A stretch of DNA of 64,000 nt from Ferruginibacter sp. (GTDB taxonomy: Bacteria; Bacteroidota; Bacteroidia; Chitinophagales; Chitinophagaceae), in NCBI GenBank assembly GCA_025963635.1, contig JAOQAK010000075.1, positions 1-64,000 of the forward strand, written 5' to 3'. The position numbers and the translations under genes are program-made. Positions 45,398-54,531 of this stretch are shown piece after piece; within the stretch, counting starts at the first letter, position 1, and each line of letters opens with the position of its first letter. The notes beneath the pieces are model-generated. The model ran no database searches. It worked only from the letters and a program-made list of their open reading frames with translations, and was not told the DNA's origin.

Positions 45398-46726
45398 TTA
45401 CTTAAGAGGCAAAATTGAATAGATTGATTTGTTTCCCGATTTAAAATACTCATTTAATTGAAATCGCTTATCAAAGATATAATCAGTGCTAAAATTGATT
45501 AAGATCTTATTAAATTGTTCAATTGTATTGCAAATAAAAACATTGGGCTCTTTGCATAGATTTCTATAAAATGGGGCTTCTGAAAACCTTTTTAAATTTT
45601 CATCCTCATTACCTGTTCCGTTGAATCCTATATTAATAACAGGTTTTTGTGCAATCAAAAATTCCATACTTACTGTAGAAGCTACACTAATATTACAGGC
45701 AGAGTAGTATATCATATCGTACCATTCATCTTCACCTGCTTTTTCCTGAACTGCTAAATCTTTTAAAGCATCCCATTCCCAGTAATGCTCCATAAAAGAA
45801 AGGTTCTCCAGTTCTTCTAATTCCGTATATTTTGCATCATGGTGCAAAGGATTTTTTCTTACCAACAAATGCCAGTCATTCCCTAAATGTGCCTTTAAAG
45901 ATTGGTAGATTAATCGTATCGTAAAATGTTCCCCGTTAGTTACCAATGGATTGATCATGGTATAAACAAAAATTTTCGCACCTGGCTTAATCCCATATTT
46001 TAGTTCATAAAAAGATTTTTCCCTGATGGGCTTAAACCCAAAAAACACATCAAAAGCCGGATTACCGATTGCTTTTACTTTCCCTTTAAGATGTGGGTTA
46101 TGACTAACAAAGTTTTTAGCCATATTATCCGACCAGGTAAACAACCCGTCAGGCGTGAATGACACAAAATCGTTGGTGTACATATCCTTCCAACTATTTA
46201 CCAAGCTCCACACTTTAATATTTGATTCCTTTGCTGAAAAAGCAATTACCTGGTTATTAATATCGTAATAACCTGCCATTAAGATATCAGTTAAACCCTC
46301 CTCTTTAAAATATTGAATAAGGTCTTCATTTTGATACTTAACAGCAAGTGTTTTGCGTGTTAAGAATGAAGATACATTCCAAACTAATTTGTTCCCTTTA
46401 AGGAAATCTATTGAAGATAAATCTTTTGGCCTTTCGTAGTTCCTAAAATTTCCTACCCCATTAATACGCATGTATGCTTTTCTTATGGATTGGTTAACCG
46501 CATCAATCCTGCTGGGTAAAACCTTAAATAAAGATTTATCCAAATATTTATAAGCGCATCCAGCCTCTTCTAAATATGATTGATATAGTATACTATTCTT
46601 ATCAAAAGTGTAAATGACTGCTTCGTATTTTGAATTAAGTTCCTTGGCTAACCCGCTTAAAAGAATGGAACGAAGTTCATGAAAACCCCATTGAATAAAT
46701 ATGCCCACTTTTCTTTGTTGATTCAT
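45398..46726 (-). CDS. Putative GT-B-like surface polysaccharide biosynthesis protein
   Basis: 442 residues from the ATG at 46726 (the track begins at a GTG one codon earlier). I do not recognise a precise family. The layout is two Rossmann-like halves: KVGIFIQWGFHELRSILLSGLAKEL at the N-terminus, a middle FTWSDNMAKNF, and a second half with VYTMINPL, HLLVRKNPLH and ASTVSMEFLIAQKPVINIGF, which resembles the donor site of CDP-glycerol glycerophosphotransferase-like and related GT-B proteins. It sits among glycosyltransferases, so a transferase role is likely but unproven. Confidence 0.6.
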   Translation of the reverse strand: MNQQRKVGIFIQWGFHELRSILLSGLAKELNSKYEAVIYTFDKNSILYQSYLEEAGCAYKYLDKSLFKVLPSRIDAVNQSIRKAYMRINGVGNFRNYERPKDLSSIDFLKGNKLVWNVSSFLTRKTLAVKYQNEDLIQYFKEEGLTDILMAGYYDINNQVIAFSAKESNIKVWSLVNSWKDMYTNDFVSFTPDGLFTWSDNMAKNFVSHNPHLKGKVKAIGNPAFDVFFGFKPIREKSFYELKYGIKPGAKIFVYTMINPLVTNGEHFTIRLIYQSLKAHLGNDWHLLVRKNPLHHDAKYTELEELENLSFMEHYWEWDALKDLAVQEKAGEDEWYDMIYYSACNISVASTVSMEFLIAQKPVINIGFNGTGNEDENLKRFSEAPFYRNLCKEPNVFICNTIEQFNKILINFSTDYIFDKRFQLNEYFKSGNKSIYSILPLK

Positions 46727-46731
46727 CACGG

Positions 46732-47664
46732 CTATTTTACTCCTAGTGCATTTTTACAGAAGAGCCTGACGCCTCTTTCAATATGTTCTAAAGGCGCTGT
46801 ATAAAGATTATTCAACTTATGAATATCTGCATAAATGCCAAACTGATCACCAGGCGTTCCTGCATAATATTCAACTGGCTTTTCTATTCCTGTATGTTGC
46901 TTTAATAGAGCAAGCAGTTCAGACACCGTTGTTTTCTTCCCTGTTCCAATATTTATGATTTCGTTAAAGCTGGCCTGTTGGTTAATAAATCCGGTAGTAA
47001 TTGACACCACATCATCTATGTAAATAAAATCTCTAAACCGATCCGAAGAACCTTTTACAGTGATTTTATCAAATGAAGGGTCAATCAATTGTTTTAAATA
47101 AATACTGATCATTCCTTGCTTTAAATTTACAAGGTTTTGTCCGGGGCCGTAAATATTAAAATACCTTAATGCAGTATAGTTAATTCCATAAATGGCCGAA
47201 TAAATCTTAAGGTAGGCTTCGCTTGCCAATTTACCCACAGCATAGAATGACAACGGGTTCGTCAGGTCTTTTTCTGAAAAACAAAGTTGATCTCCCTGCT
47301 GTCCGTACACCGACATTGTACTGGCATAAATAAATCTTTTGCATCCCTTTTTAACTGCATATTGCAAGAGCAATAATGTAGAAACCGTATTGCTGTTGAT
47401 ATCATATACGGGGTCTTCAAAACTTACCTCACCGGACGATTGCCCTGCAATATGAAGTATAGCATCAAATGCAAATTCATTCAATTTTGATATGGTATTG
47501 ATATCGCTACAATCTCCTTTAATAAAAGTTGCATTGGTATTTATGTTCGATAAATAGCCCGTTGAAAGGTTATCTATAATTACTACCTGGTGCCCTTGAC
47601 AGATCAGTTTATCTGCTATCTTACTACCTACAAAACCAGCGCCTCCTGTTACTAAGTAATTCAT
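46732..47664 (-). CDS. NAD-dependent nucleotide-sugar epimerase (GalE-like SDR)
   Basis: 310 residues. TGGAGFVGSKIADKL binds NAD, the catalytic Tyr/Lys is in FYAVGKLASEAY, the Ser/Thr is in YASTMSVYG, and RYFNIYGPGQ is the extended-SDR signature. It resembles UDP-hexose 4-epimerases; the substrate may be UDP-Glc, UDP-GlcNAc or a uronic acid form. Its stop and the next gene's start overlap by one base. Confidence 0.87.
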   Translation of the reverse strand: MNYLVTGGAGFVGSKIADKLICQGHQVVIIDNLSTGYLSNINTNATFIKGDCSDINTISKLNEFAFDAILHIAGQSSGEVSFEDPVYDINSNTVSTLLLLQYAVKKGCKRFIYASTMSVYGQQGDQLCFSEKDLTNPLSFYAVGKLASEAYLKIYSAIYGINYTALRYFNIYGPGQNLVNLKQGMISIYLKQLIDPSFDKITVKGSSDRFRDFIYIDDVVSITTGFINQQASFNEIINIGTGKKTTVSELLALLKQHTGIEKPVEYYAGTPGDQFGIYADIHKLNNLYTAPLEHIERGVRLFCKNALGVK

Positions 47665-48602
47665 TATTTTCTAAACTTTTTAAGGATACTATTTCCAATA
47701 CCAATTTTCCCTAAAGATGCTAAAATTGTATCTGAAATTTTTTTGTTGTATGAATTGGCCAACTGTAAATCTTCTATCCAGGTTTTTTCATCCAATTCCA
47801 TCTTTTTCAGGGCCACTTTCCTTAATCGCTTTGCCAGCAAAAAATCGGTTTCTTTCGAAGCTCCAAAATTCCTGATAATAATTTTTGATAAACTTACCAA
47901 GCCCTTATTTGAATAAACCTGGGTCCCAAGAGAGCCTTTTACAATTCTATATTCGGTGTCTAAAACATCTAAAAAGTCAATTTGAAATATTCGGGAAGCT
48001 TTCAAAAAAAAATCAATGTCCTCAAATAATAAGGAATCGTCGTATTTTCCAACCACATCATACACTGATCTTTTTACCATTGCAGTAAATGGTTTACAAA
48101 AAGAACCATCTAAACCACATATTTTTTCAAATATATATCCAGTGGGCCAAAAATGTCTTTCTTCCATTCCTATTCTTTTTGAATCATGTTCATTAATCAA
48201 AAAGGATTTTGAATAACAAATACCAACATCATTTGGCGTAGCTAGTAAATAATTTACCCTGTTCATTACAAAATCAGGCAGGTATTTATCATCAGATGCA
48301 ATCAGGCTTAAATAATCACCTTTATAAATCGAAAGCATATTGTTAATTGACTTGCATAACCCCCGGTTCTGATCATTTTTCAACAAAACGATTTCGAGAT
48401 TTCTATGCTCGTTAATCCAATTTTCAATAACTTCTATGGAATTGTCAGTGGAACAATCATCATTAATAATTATCTCGATATTTTGATATGTTTGGGCAGC
48501 AATACTGTCTAAGGTTTCGCGGATAAACCGGGCATTATTGTAAGAACCAACACCAATGCTTACCAAAGGTAATCTTGCTAAATTGTTTTTATCTGTCGTC
48601 AC
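47664..48602 (-). CDS. Glycosyltransferase family 2
   Basis: 312 residues, GT-A fold: VSIGVGSYNNARFIRETLDSI, NDDCSTDNS, and a DxD-like SLIASDDKYLP, followed by FEDIDFFLKAS, the general-base region. The start is GTG, overlapping the flippase stop as GTGA; no ATG exists nearby. Substrate unknown. Confidence 0.87.
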   Translation of the reverse strand: MTTDKNNLARLPLVSIGVGSYNNARFIRETLDSIAAQTYQNIEIIINDDCSTDNSIEVIENWINEHRNLEIVLLKNDQNRGLCKSINNMLSIYKGDYLSLIASDDKYLPDFVMNRVNYLLATPNDVGICYSKSFLINEHDSKRIGMEERHFWPTGYIFEKICGLDGSFCKPFTAMVKRSVYDVVGKYDDSLLFEDIDFFLKASRIFQIDFLDVLDTEYRIVKGSLGTQVYSNKGLVSLSKIIIRNFGASKETDFLLAKRLRKVALKKMELDEKTWIEDLQLANSYNKKISDTILASLGKIGIGNSILKKFRK

Positions 48603-50077
48603 TTATTTATACCGATTTTTTTTATTAAAAGCGTGAACAAGTTTGCCCCAAGTATAGTTTCCAACTTTCGGTATGCATACCAGCATACAAAACCGAGGAT
48701 AATTCCGTTAAATGCATATTGCCACGGGGTTGACAATATCCTTGAAATAATAAATACTGATAAAATCGCCAGTACCATCCAACTTATTTGTTTCTTATTG
48801 GTACTATTCCACCCGAAGGCAGTGAGTTTCCTCGCAGCGAACCAAACAAAAAGCCAGTTGATTAGATAAGTGGCCAGGAATGCAATACCTGCCCCCTCAA
48901 GCCCCATCCATCGCGTAAAAAAATATAGTAATGCGATATAAATGAAACCCCATGACATTTCCAGCAAAACAAATAATTTTGCTTTGCCTTTTGAAACAAC
49001 AATAAATCCCAATGGCCAGCTAATTACCTTTATAGCCATTCCGGCAGTCATCCATTGGAGTAACTTCCATGCGTCTGAAAACTGTACTGAATAAAAAGCA
49101 CGAAGAATGAGAGCTGAAAATGAAACCACGCCAACTATTCCTGCAACGGCCATAACAATGCCTATTTCCGTTTGCTCATTTACAATTTTATTGGCCTTCT
49201 CATGATCATTTATAATTCCCGACAACCGGGGATAAAAATCTGCACCCATCGCACTCAGTATAAAATTTACATACATCGCCGATAAAGTCCAGGATGCGGT
49301 ATAAAGACCAAGATCATGTAATGAAAAAGATGTTGAAATCAGAATTCTTGAATAATAGGCACTTATACTTATCGATAAGCCACTCACCAGGAATGCAATT
49401 CCCATCGAAAGCAGTTCAAATGATCTTTTTTTAAATTCAGTAAAATCAACTTTGAGTGAAGTGATTTTTTCTTTTTGTGCAAAAAACCATGACAACAAAA
49501 CAGTGGTTGCCGCTCCGGCAATCAGGAATGGAACAATACCCTCCTTTCTAAAAAAAAAAATCAACGTAATGCAAATAATACTACCGGCTAAAGCACCCAA
49601 TACCCTTGCTATCGCCAAATCCCTGATTCGCCTGAGCCCCTGTAATAATGCGAACTGGCCATTGGAAATACCAGTAAAAAACACCACCAATGACATCCAT
49701 TGAATTCCTCGTTTGTTATCTGCAGATCCAAATGTGTGCAGACTAATATACCCGGCAAAAATAAACATACCCATCGCTGCGGTAATGGTGGTCAACCTGG
49801 TTAACCAACGAAATACAAAAAGTGTTTTCTGAATAGATGACTTATCAGCTTCTGAATTTGCGGTAGCAATTTGTTTAACCGCACTACTTGTGAGACCTAA
49901 ACCAGCCACTGTATTAATTAAATCGGTGGTGCTGGAGTATAAGCCAATAACGCCTGTTCCAGACGGGCCCAAAAATACTGCTAATGCTTTGGCCCTTACC
50001 ATATTCATCATCATCACCATTACCTGGCTCCCTCCGGTAATAAGACTGGTTTTGAAAATGGATTTATGACTACTCAT
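48599..50077 (-). CDS. O-antigen/polysaccharide flippase (Wzx-like, MATE/PST family)
   Basis: 492 residues with about twelve to fourteen membrane helices. The N-terminus (KTSLITGGSQVMVMMMNMVRAKALAVFLGPSGTGVIGLYSS) is typical of O-antigen translocases, which move undecaprenyl-linked repeat units to the periplasmic face. It overlaps the downstream transferase by four bases. Together with the Wzy-like and Wzc/Wza proteins it defines a Wzx/Wzy-dependent pathway. Confidence 0.9.
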   Translation of the reverse strand: MSSHKSIFKTSLITGGSQVMVMMMNMVRAKALAVFLGPSGTGVIGLYSSTTDLINTVAGLGLTSSAVKQIATANSEADKSSIQKTLFVFRWLTRLTTITAAMGMFIFAGYISLHTFGSADNKRGIQWMSLVVFFTGISNGQFALLQGLRRIRDLAIARVLGALAGSIICITLIFFFRKEGIVPFLIAGAATTVLLSWFFAQKEKITSLKVDFTEFKKRSFELLSMGIAFLVSGLSISISAYYSRILISTSFSLHDLGLYTASWTLSAMYVNFILSAMGADFYPRLSGIINDHEKANKIVNEQTEIGIVMAVAGIVGVVSFSALILRAFYSVQFSDAWKLLQWMTAGMAIKVISWPLGFIVVSKGKAKLFVLLEMSWGFIYIALLYFFTRWMGLEGAGIAFLATYLINWLFVWFAARKLTAFGWNSTNKKQISWMVLAILSVFIISRILSTPWQYAFNGIILGFVCWYAYRKLETILGANLFTLLIKKIGINK

Positions 50078-50089
50078 TAAAAATTATTC

Positions 50090-50713
50090 CTACTCATTAA
50101 TATCCAGCTGCTTAATTATTTTAGCTGGAATCCCCCCGATAATTACATCAGAAGGGAACTTTCCACTTACTACAGCACCGGTAGCCACAATCGTATTATT
50201 ACCGATTTCAGTATTTTTCAATATAGTAACGTTATTACCTACCCATACATTTTTGCCAATTTGAACTTTACCAATTTCTCCGATTTTTCTTCTTTCATTT
50301 GGTAAAACCCCATGTGCCTCATGATCCATGATTGTGACATTTTCACCGATAAGTGTATCGCTACCTATTGATATGAAATTTGCTGCACAAACAAATAGGT
50401 TATTATTTGTTAAAACATTATCGCCGATAATTATACGGGCATCATTGTATCTTGGTTGCAACTCAATATATCCACCCCGATGATGTCCCCCAGGCTTATA
50501 TCCAAAGACACAATTGTTTCCAATTTCTAATTTCCCTGATCCGGTTATTTTTGTGAATTGATTACATTTTGGAGCATGCTTAATTAAGAGAACCCTTTTA
50601 TTTCTTATTGCCGTACAATTAGCACAGTAATAATTGTAGAACAAAATAATTTTCTGAAAATATTTTTTTTTAAACTGAATGAGGGAGTATAAAAATCTTT
50701 TTACAGAAACCAT
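50090..50713 (-). CDS. Hexapeptide-repeat acyltransferase (O-acetyltransferase type)
   Basis: 207 residues from the ATG at 50713 (the track starts at a TTG six codons earlier). The C-terminal 120 residues are a left-handed beta helix of hexapeptides (ISIGSDTLIGENVTIMDHEAHG…; VQIGKNVWVGNNVTIL; VIIGGIPAKII). The active-site His is in MDHEAH. It probably acetylates a sugar of the repeat unit. The N-terminal 60 residues are basic and unlike the core family. Confidence 0.83.
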   Translation of the reverse strand: MVSVKRFLYSLIQFKKKYFQKIILFYNYYCANCTAIRNKRVLLIKHAPKCNQFTKITGSGKLEIGNNCVFGYKPGGHHRGGYIELQPRYNDARIIIGDNVLTNNNLFVCAANFISIGSDTLIGENVTIMDHEAHGVLPNERRKIGEIGKVQIGKNVWVGNNVTILKNTEIGNNTIVATGAVVSGKFPSDVIIGGIPAKIIKQLDINE

Positions 50714-50731
50714 TTTAAATCTTAAAAGCAA

Positions 50732-51832
50732 TTAAAAAAAATTACCAATCATTTGGGATACTGCCTCTACATCGATTTGGGTCATTCCCGGCCATAAAGG
50801 TAAACTAAGACTGGTATCTGCAATTTCCTCGGTAATTGGAAAATCTCCAGCACTGTAACCGAGATGTTTATAGGCGTTCTGCAAATGAGGGGGTATAGGA
50901 TAATGTATAAGTGTACCGATCCCATTTTTCGCCAAGTGTTTTTGTAAGGCATCTCTTTGCTGGGTTCTAATTACATATAAATGGTAAACATGGGTGGCTT
51001 TTTCTGCCAGTTTAGGCAATATAATTTGTGAATATTCTTTAAGGGTTTCGTCATACCAGCAAGCAATCTGTTGTCGCTCTTTAGTCCATTGATCTAAATA
51101 TTTAAGTTTAACCGATAAAAGAGCGGCCTGACACTCATCCAGCCGCATATTATGGCCGATAACCTCGTTATAATATTTTTTATATGAACCATAATTTCGA
51201 AGTACCATCGCTTTTTGCGCAAGGATCTCATTACTGGTTGTAACAGCACCCGCATCTCCTAATGCTCCAAGATTCTTTCCTGGATAAAAGCTGGTACCAT
51301 TAATATCACCCCAAGAACCAGTAAGGTTTCCGTTATAGCTTGCACCTTGAGCCTGGGCGTTGTCTTCAATTACATACAGCCCATGCCTTTCAGCTATTGT
51401 TTTAATGGCCTCCATTTCGCAGGCCTGCCCATATAAATGCACCGGCATAATAACTCTCGTTTTGGGAGTAATTGCCGCTTCTATCAATTCGGGATTTATA
51501 TTGAAGCTATCAATACGTGGCTCAACAAACACGGGTGTGGCTCCAACAAATGAGACTGCTAACACTGATGCGATATAAGTATTAGCAGGAACAATCACTT
51601 CGTCATCTACACCGATACTCAATGCTAACAGGGATATGTGTAACGCATCTAATCCATTACTAACACCAACAACATGATTGACCCCGTTAAATAACGCATA
51701 TTCAGCTTCAAATTGCTTTACTCTCTCACCCAAAACATACCAGTTACTATCATAAAAGGACTCAAAAGCCTGCATTATTTCCCCTTTTATGGGTTGATGC
51801 ATATAATTAAAATTCAAAAATGGAATGCTCAT
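50732..51832 (-). CDS. fdtB: DegT/DnrJ/EryC1-type sugar aminotransferase (FdtB/QdtB-like)
   Basis: PLP-dependent transaminase that puts an amino group on a keto-sugar nucleotide. 366 residues. Internal-aldimine lysine in SFYPGKNLGALGDAG (Lys186), PLP-binding Asp in VIEDNAQAQGA (Asp157), and the VPANTYIASVLAV entry. FdtA-type ketoisomerases and an N-acetyltransferase lie directly upstream, so the likely product is a dTDP-3-amino-3,6-dideoxyhexose. It starts directly next to the acetyltransferase stop. The symbol is by context; the QdtB alternative is equally possible. Confidence 0.85.
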   Translation of the reverse strand: MSIPFLNFNYMHQPIKGEIMQAFESFYDSNWYVLGERVKQFEAEYALFNGVNHVVGVSNGLDALHISLLALSIGVDDEVIVPANTYIASVLAVSFVGATPVFVEPRIDSFNINPELIEAAITPKTRVIMPVHLYGQACEMEAIKTIAERHGLYVIEDNAQAQGASYNGNLTGSWGDINGTSFYPGKNLGALGDAGAVTTSNEILAQKAMVLRNYGSYKKYYNEVIGHNMRLDECQAALLSVKLKYLDQWTKERQQIACWYDETLKEYSQIILPKLAEKATHVYHLYVIRTQQRDALQKHLAKNGIGTLIHYPIPPHLQNAYKHLGYSAGDFPITEEIADTSLSLPLWPGMTQIDVEAVSQMIGNFF

Positions 51833-52372
51833 TTAAATTTTTTTAAAATAATATTTTTTCCCTTCCTCAGAAATATAACAATCACCATCCCATCTTAGCT
51901 TGTTTCCGGATTCATCAATATAAGCGTTAATACGTCCAGGATTTCCAATGACCACTGAATTTGGGGGGACATCTTTTGTAACAAGGGTACCCGCACCGAT
52001 TAAAGAATATTTCCCGATTCTCACTCCCCCCAGAATAGTTGAACCGGCACCTATTGAAACAAATGATTCTAAAATTGTAATTTGAAATTCCTTGGGAAAG
52101 ACTTTCGACCTTGGATATTTATCATTTGTAAAAGATACGTTCGGTCCAATAAAAACATTACTCTCTATTCTAATTCCATCCCACAAATAAACTCCTGATT
52201 TAATAGTTACATTATCTCCAATTATAACATCGTTTTCAATGAAAGTATGACAATTAATATTACAATTTTCGCCAATAACTGCATTTTTTAATACAATTGA
52301 AAACTGCCATATTTGAGTTCCGGCACCTATGTTTGTTGATTGTACTTCGGCATTTTTATGTATTACAGGCAT
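51833..52372 (-). CDS. dTDP-3-amino-3,6-dideoxyhexose N-acetyltransferase-like (FdtC/WbbJ family)
   Basis: 179 residues almost wholly hexapeptide beta helix (IGAGTQIWQFSIVLKNAVIGENC, VFIGPNVSFTNDKYPRSK, IGAGTLVTKDVPPNSVVIGNP). This is the FdtC/QdtC/WbpD-like N-acetyltransferase group, using acetyl-CoA to acetylate the new amino group. It directly precedes the transaminase and follows two FdtA-like genes, completing a Fuc3NAc/Qui3NAc set. The sugar configuration cannot be told by reading. Confidence 0.82.
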   Translation of the reverse strand: MPVIHKNAEVQSTNIGAGTQIWQFSIVLKNAVIGENCNINCHTFIENDVIIGDNVTIKSGVYLWDGIRIESNVFIGPNVSFTNDKYPRSKVFPKEFQITILESFVSIGAGSTILGGVRIGKYSLIGAGTLVTKDVPPNSVVIGNPGRINAYIDESGNKLRWDGDCYISEEGKKYYFKKI

Positions 52373-52377
52373 AAAAA

Positions 52378-52794
52378 CTATTGATAATTTTCTAAATAAT
52401 CTTCATAACTTCTTATATAGTCATTTTCATTGTAACGATGCGAAACTAAAACCAAACAAATTGAACCCGACGAGAAATTAAGCTCAGAGGCCCAAATACC
52501 TGGTGGAATATGCATTCCCATATAAGGTCTGTTCAACTGAATTAAACGCTTTGTTTTTCCATCATCTAATAAAATCTCGAACGACCCACTTGCAGCAATT
52601 AAAAACTGGTGACATTCCTTGTGTGCATGAGCCCCCCTGGACTCGCCACCGGGTATGTCATAAAGATAGAAAACCCTTTTTACCCCAAATGGAATCTCAA
52701 CATTATTGTTTACAGGAGTAATATTTCCAGATCTGTTTTCTATCCTAGGTAGATATATTAGATTACAATCAAAAACAGTCTGTTTACTTTTCAT
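52378..52794 (-). CDS. fdtA: FdtA/QdtA-type dTDP-4-keto-6-deoxyglucose 3,4-ketoisomerase (copy 1)
   Basis: 138 residues from the ATG at 52794 (the track uses a TTG eight codons earlier). Cupin (WxcM-like) fold: VFYLYDIPGGESRGAHAHKECHQF carries both active-site histidines (His56, His58), then LNRPYMGMHIPPGIW. It shifts the keto group from C4 to C3 of the dTDP-sugar, giving the transaminase its substrate. The start overlaps the second copy by 11 bases. Whether the product is galacto (Fuc3N) or gluco (Qui3N) is unknown. Confidence 0.85.
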   Translation of the reverse strand: MKSKQTVFDCNLIYLPRIENRSGNITPVNNNVEIPFGVKRVFYLYDIPGGESRGAHAHKECHQFLIAASGSFEILLDDGKTKRLIQLNRPYMGMHIPPGIWASELNFSSGSICLVLVSHRYNENDYIRSYEDYLENYQ

Positions 52795-53209
52795 TTCCAA
52801 ATGATCTAAAATCTTCAAAACTTCTTATGTAATCATTTTCATCATAGGACTTATCGGCCATCACAAGGGCTAAAGAATTAGTGGAAAAGTTTTCCATGCT
52901 ACGCCAATACATTTTGGGAACATATAACCCGTAATAAGAACGGTTAAGATGGAACCGCTGTTCTTTATTTCCATCGTGCAATACCACATCAAAACTTCCG
53001 CTAAGGGCTACAATAAATTCCTGCAAGGTTTTATATGCATGCGCTCCCCTTACTTCCCCCCCCGGTACATCGTATATCCAATAGGTACGGGCTATTTTAA
53101 AAGGAATTTGATTCTCCTCTTCTATGAATGACAAATTTCCTCTTGGATCAAGAAATTTAGGCAGGTCAATAATAGTTGGCTTACTAATGCTATTGATAAA
53201 ACTGCTCAA
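52784..53209 (-). CDS. FdtA/QdtA-like ketoisomerase paralogue (copy 2, His-to-Tyr)
   Basis: 141 residues, starting at a TTG because no ATG exists near the N-terminus; it overlaps the HAD gene by 20 bases. Cupin fold nearly co-linear with copy 1: TYWIYDVPGGEVRGAHAYK, LNRSYYGLYVPKMYW, and a matching DENDYIRSFEDF tail. The second histidine of the RGAHAHK motif is Tyr59 here. It may act on a different epimer, be a partner subunit, or have lost activity. Tandem duplication with divergence is evident. Confidence 0.82.
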   Translation of the reverse strand: MSSFINSISKPTIIDLPKFLDPRGNLSFIEEENQIPFKIARTYWIYDVPGGEVRGAHAYKTLQEFIVALSGSFDVVLHDGNKEQRFHLNRSYYGLYVPKMYWRSMENFSTNSLALVMADKSYDENDYIRSFEDFRSFGNEK

Positions 53210-53810
53210 TATTAATTATATCTGGTGAAAACAAGGTGGGATTATTATACGCAGCAAATGATATATTATTGATTTTGGCAGCCTCAAGGTCGTTTATGGA
53301 ATCGCCGATTAAAACACATTGTTCTAGAGGATATTTATTATTTGTTAACAGTTGCTCAACCAATTGATTCTTGGGAGTAGGTGACCCCTGTATGGTATAA
53401 AAATATTGACTGATTTCAAGAAAAGCACATAAGGCGTTTAATTCGGTGCCGTCTGAGCCCGAAACAATGTGCATCCTAAATTTCCCTGCGTTTTGCTTTA
53501 CAAATTTTATTGAATCATCGATAAGTAAGGCAGAGTTAAACAATAATTTTTTCATTATAACAGAAAATCTTTCCGCCAATTCCACTACTTGTTCGTCGGT
53601 TATTTTTTCCTTCCTTATCTCCTCAAAAAAATAACGGAATTTGACATACCTTGATAAACCTCCATTCAATTCGTGGAAATTCATCAGTGCTGCTACCTGT
53701 TCAACCGGGTAATCAGCCAATACCTTTTCAAAACCCATTCCCCGTATGGCATTTGAATTCATCAAAACCCCATCAAAATCCCATAGGATAACTTTGAAAT
53801 TATTCAGCAT
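53190..53810 (-). CDS. HAD-superfamily phosphatase (PGP/beta-PGM-like)
   Basis: 206 residues from the ATG at 53810. Motif I LWDFDGVLMNSN (nucleophile Asp11, Asp13), a helical cap domain (about 20-90), motif II VSGSDG, and motif IV LIGDSINDLEAA. The cap shows it is a phosphoglycolate/beta-phosphoglucomutase-like HAD, not the capless KdsC type. It overlaps the KdsB-like gene by 11 bases, suggesting it removes phosphate from an intermediate of the same sugar pathway (inference). Confidence 0.82.
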   Translation of the reverse strand: MLNNFKVILWDFDGVLMNSNAIRGMGFEKVLADYPVEQVAALMNFHELNGGLSRYVKFRYFFEEIRKEKITDEQVVELAERFSVIMKKLLFNSALLIDDSIKFVKQNAGKFRMHIVSGSDGTELNALCAFLEISQYFYTIQGSPTPKNQLVEQLLTNNKYPLEQCVLIGDSINDLEAAKINNISFAAYNNPTLFSPDIINIEQFYQ

Positions 53811-54528
53811 CAGCAATTCGTTTTAACACTTTTTCTATGTCTTCGGGATTATCAATAGGAATGGAATCCTTTGACATTTTAATCATTTGAACATCGTACC
53901 CCATTTCTAAAAAACGGAGTATCTCAATATCTTCCTGTTCTTCAAAAGGTGTTTTAACTGAATAATTTTTAAATGCTAAAAGCGCATCCTTAGGAAACGC
54001 ATAAACACAAACCTGCCTGTATCCAAAATTAAAAATGTTTCTTTTATTTCCCGGAATAGCAGATCGGGACATATATAGGAGCCTTTCATCCCTTCTAAAA
54101 ACCACTTTGGGTACAGATACACTTCTATAATCGGCGTCATTATCAATTTCGCAATACCCATTCAAAATACTTCCACAGGATCTCGGCAAAACATTAAGCA
54201 GTACCGTTATGTCATTCGGGTTGAAAACAGGTTCGTCCCCCTGTACATTAATGTAATACTCTGCATCAATTTGAAGGGCAACCTCAGCTACCCTGTCTGT
54301 TCCGGTCAGGCAGTTATCGGAAGTTAATATGGCCTGAATTCCCAGGCTTTCGCAATGCGACAGAATCCTCACATCTTCTGTTGCCACATAAATTTGTTCT
54401 GCGGGATAAGCTTTGGCACATTGTTCATACACTCTTTGTGTCATAGATTTTCCAGCCAGTTCTAATAAGGGCTTTCCGGGAAAACGGGTGGATTGATACC
54501 TGGCAGGAATAATCAGTACAGTTTTCAT
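53800..54528 (-). CDS. KdsB-like CMP-sugar (3-deoxy-octulosonate type) cytidylyltransferase
   Basis: 242 residues. N-terminal IIPARYQSTRFPGKPL is the nucleotide loop of KdsB; VATEDVRI, GTDRVAEV and INVQGDEP (Mg site) follow in the right order, and SIPIDNPEDIEKV ends the protein. Real KdsB makes CMP-Kdo for LPS; this copy inside a capsule locus, between an aldolase and a HAD phosphatase, more likely activates another 2-keto-3-deoxy acid sugar. The housekeeping kdsB is not seen in this window. Confidence 0.85.
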   Translation of the reverse strand: MKTVLIIPARYQSTRFPGKPLLELAGKSMTQRVYEQCAKAYPAEQIYVATEDVRILSHCESLGIQAILTSDNCLTGTDRVAEVALQIDAEYYINVQGDEPVFNPNDITVLLNVLPRSCGSILNGYCEIDNDADYRSVSVPKVVFRRDERLLYMSRSAIPGNKRNIFNFGYRQVCVYAFPKDALLAFKNYSVKTPFEEQEDIEILRFLEMGYDVQMIKMSKDSIPIDNPEDIEKVLKRIADAE

Positions 54529-54531
54529 ATA

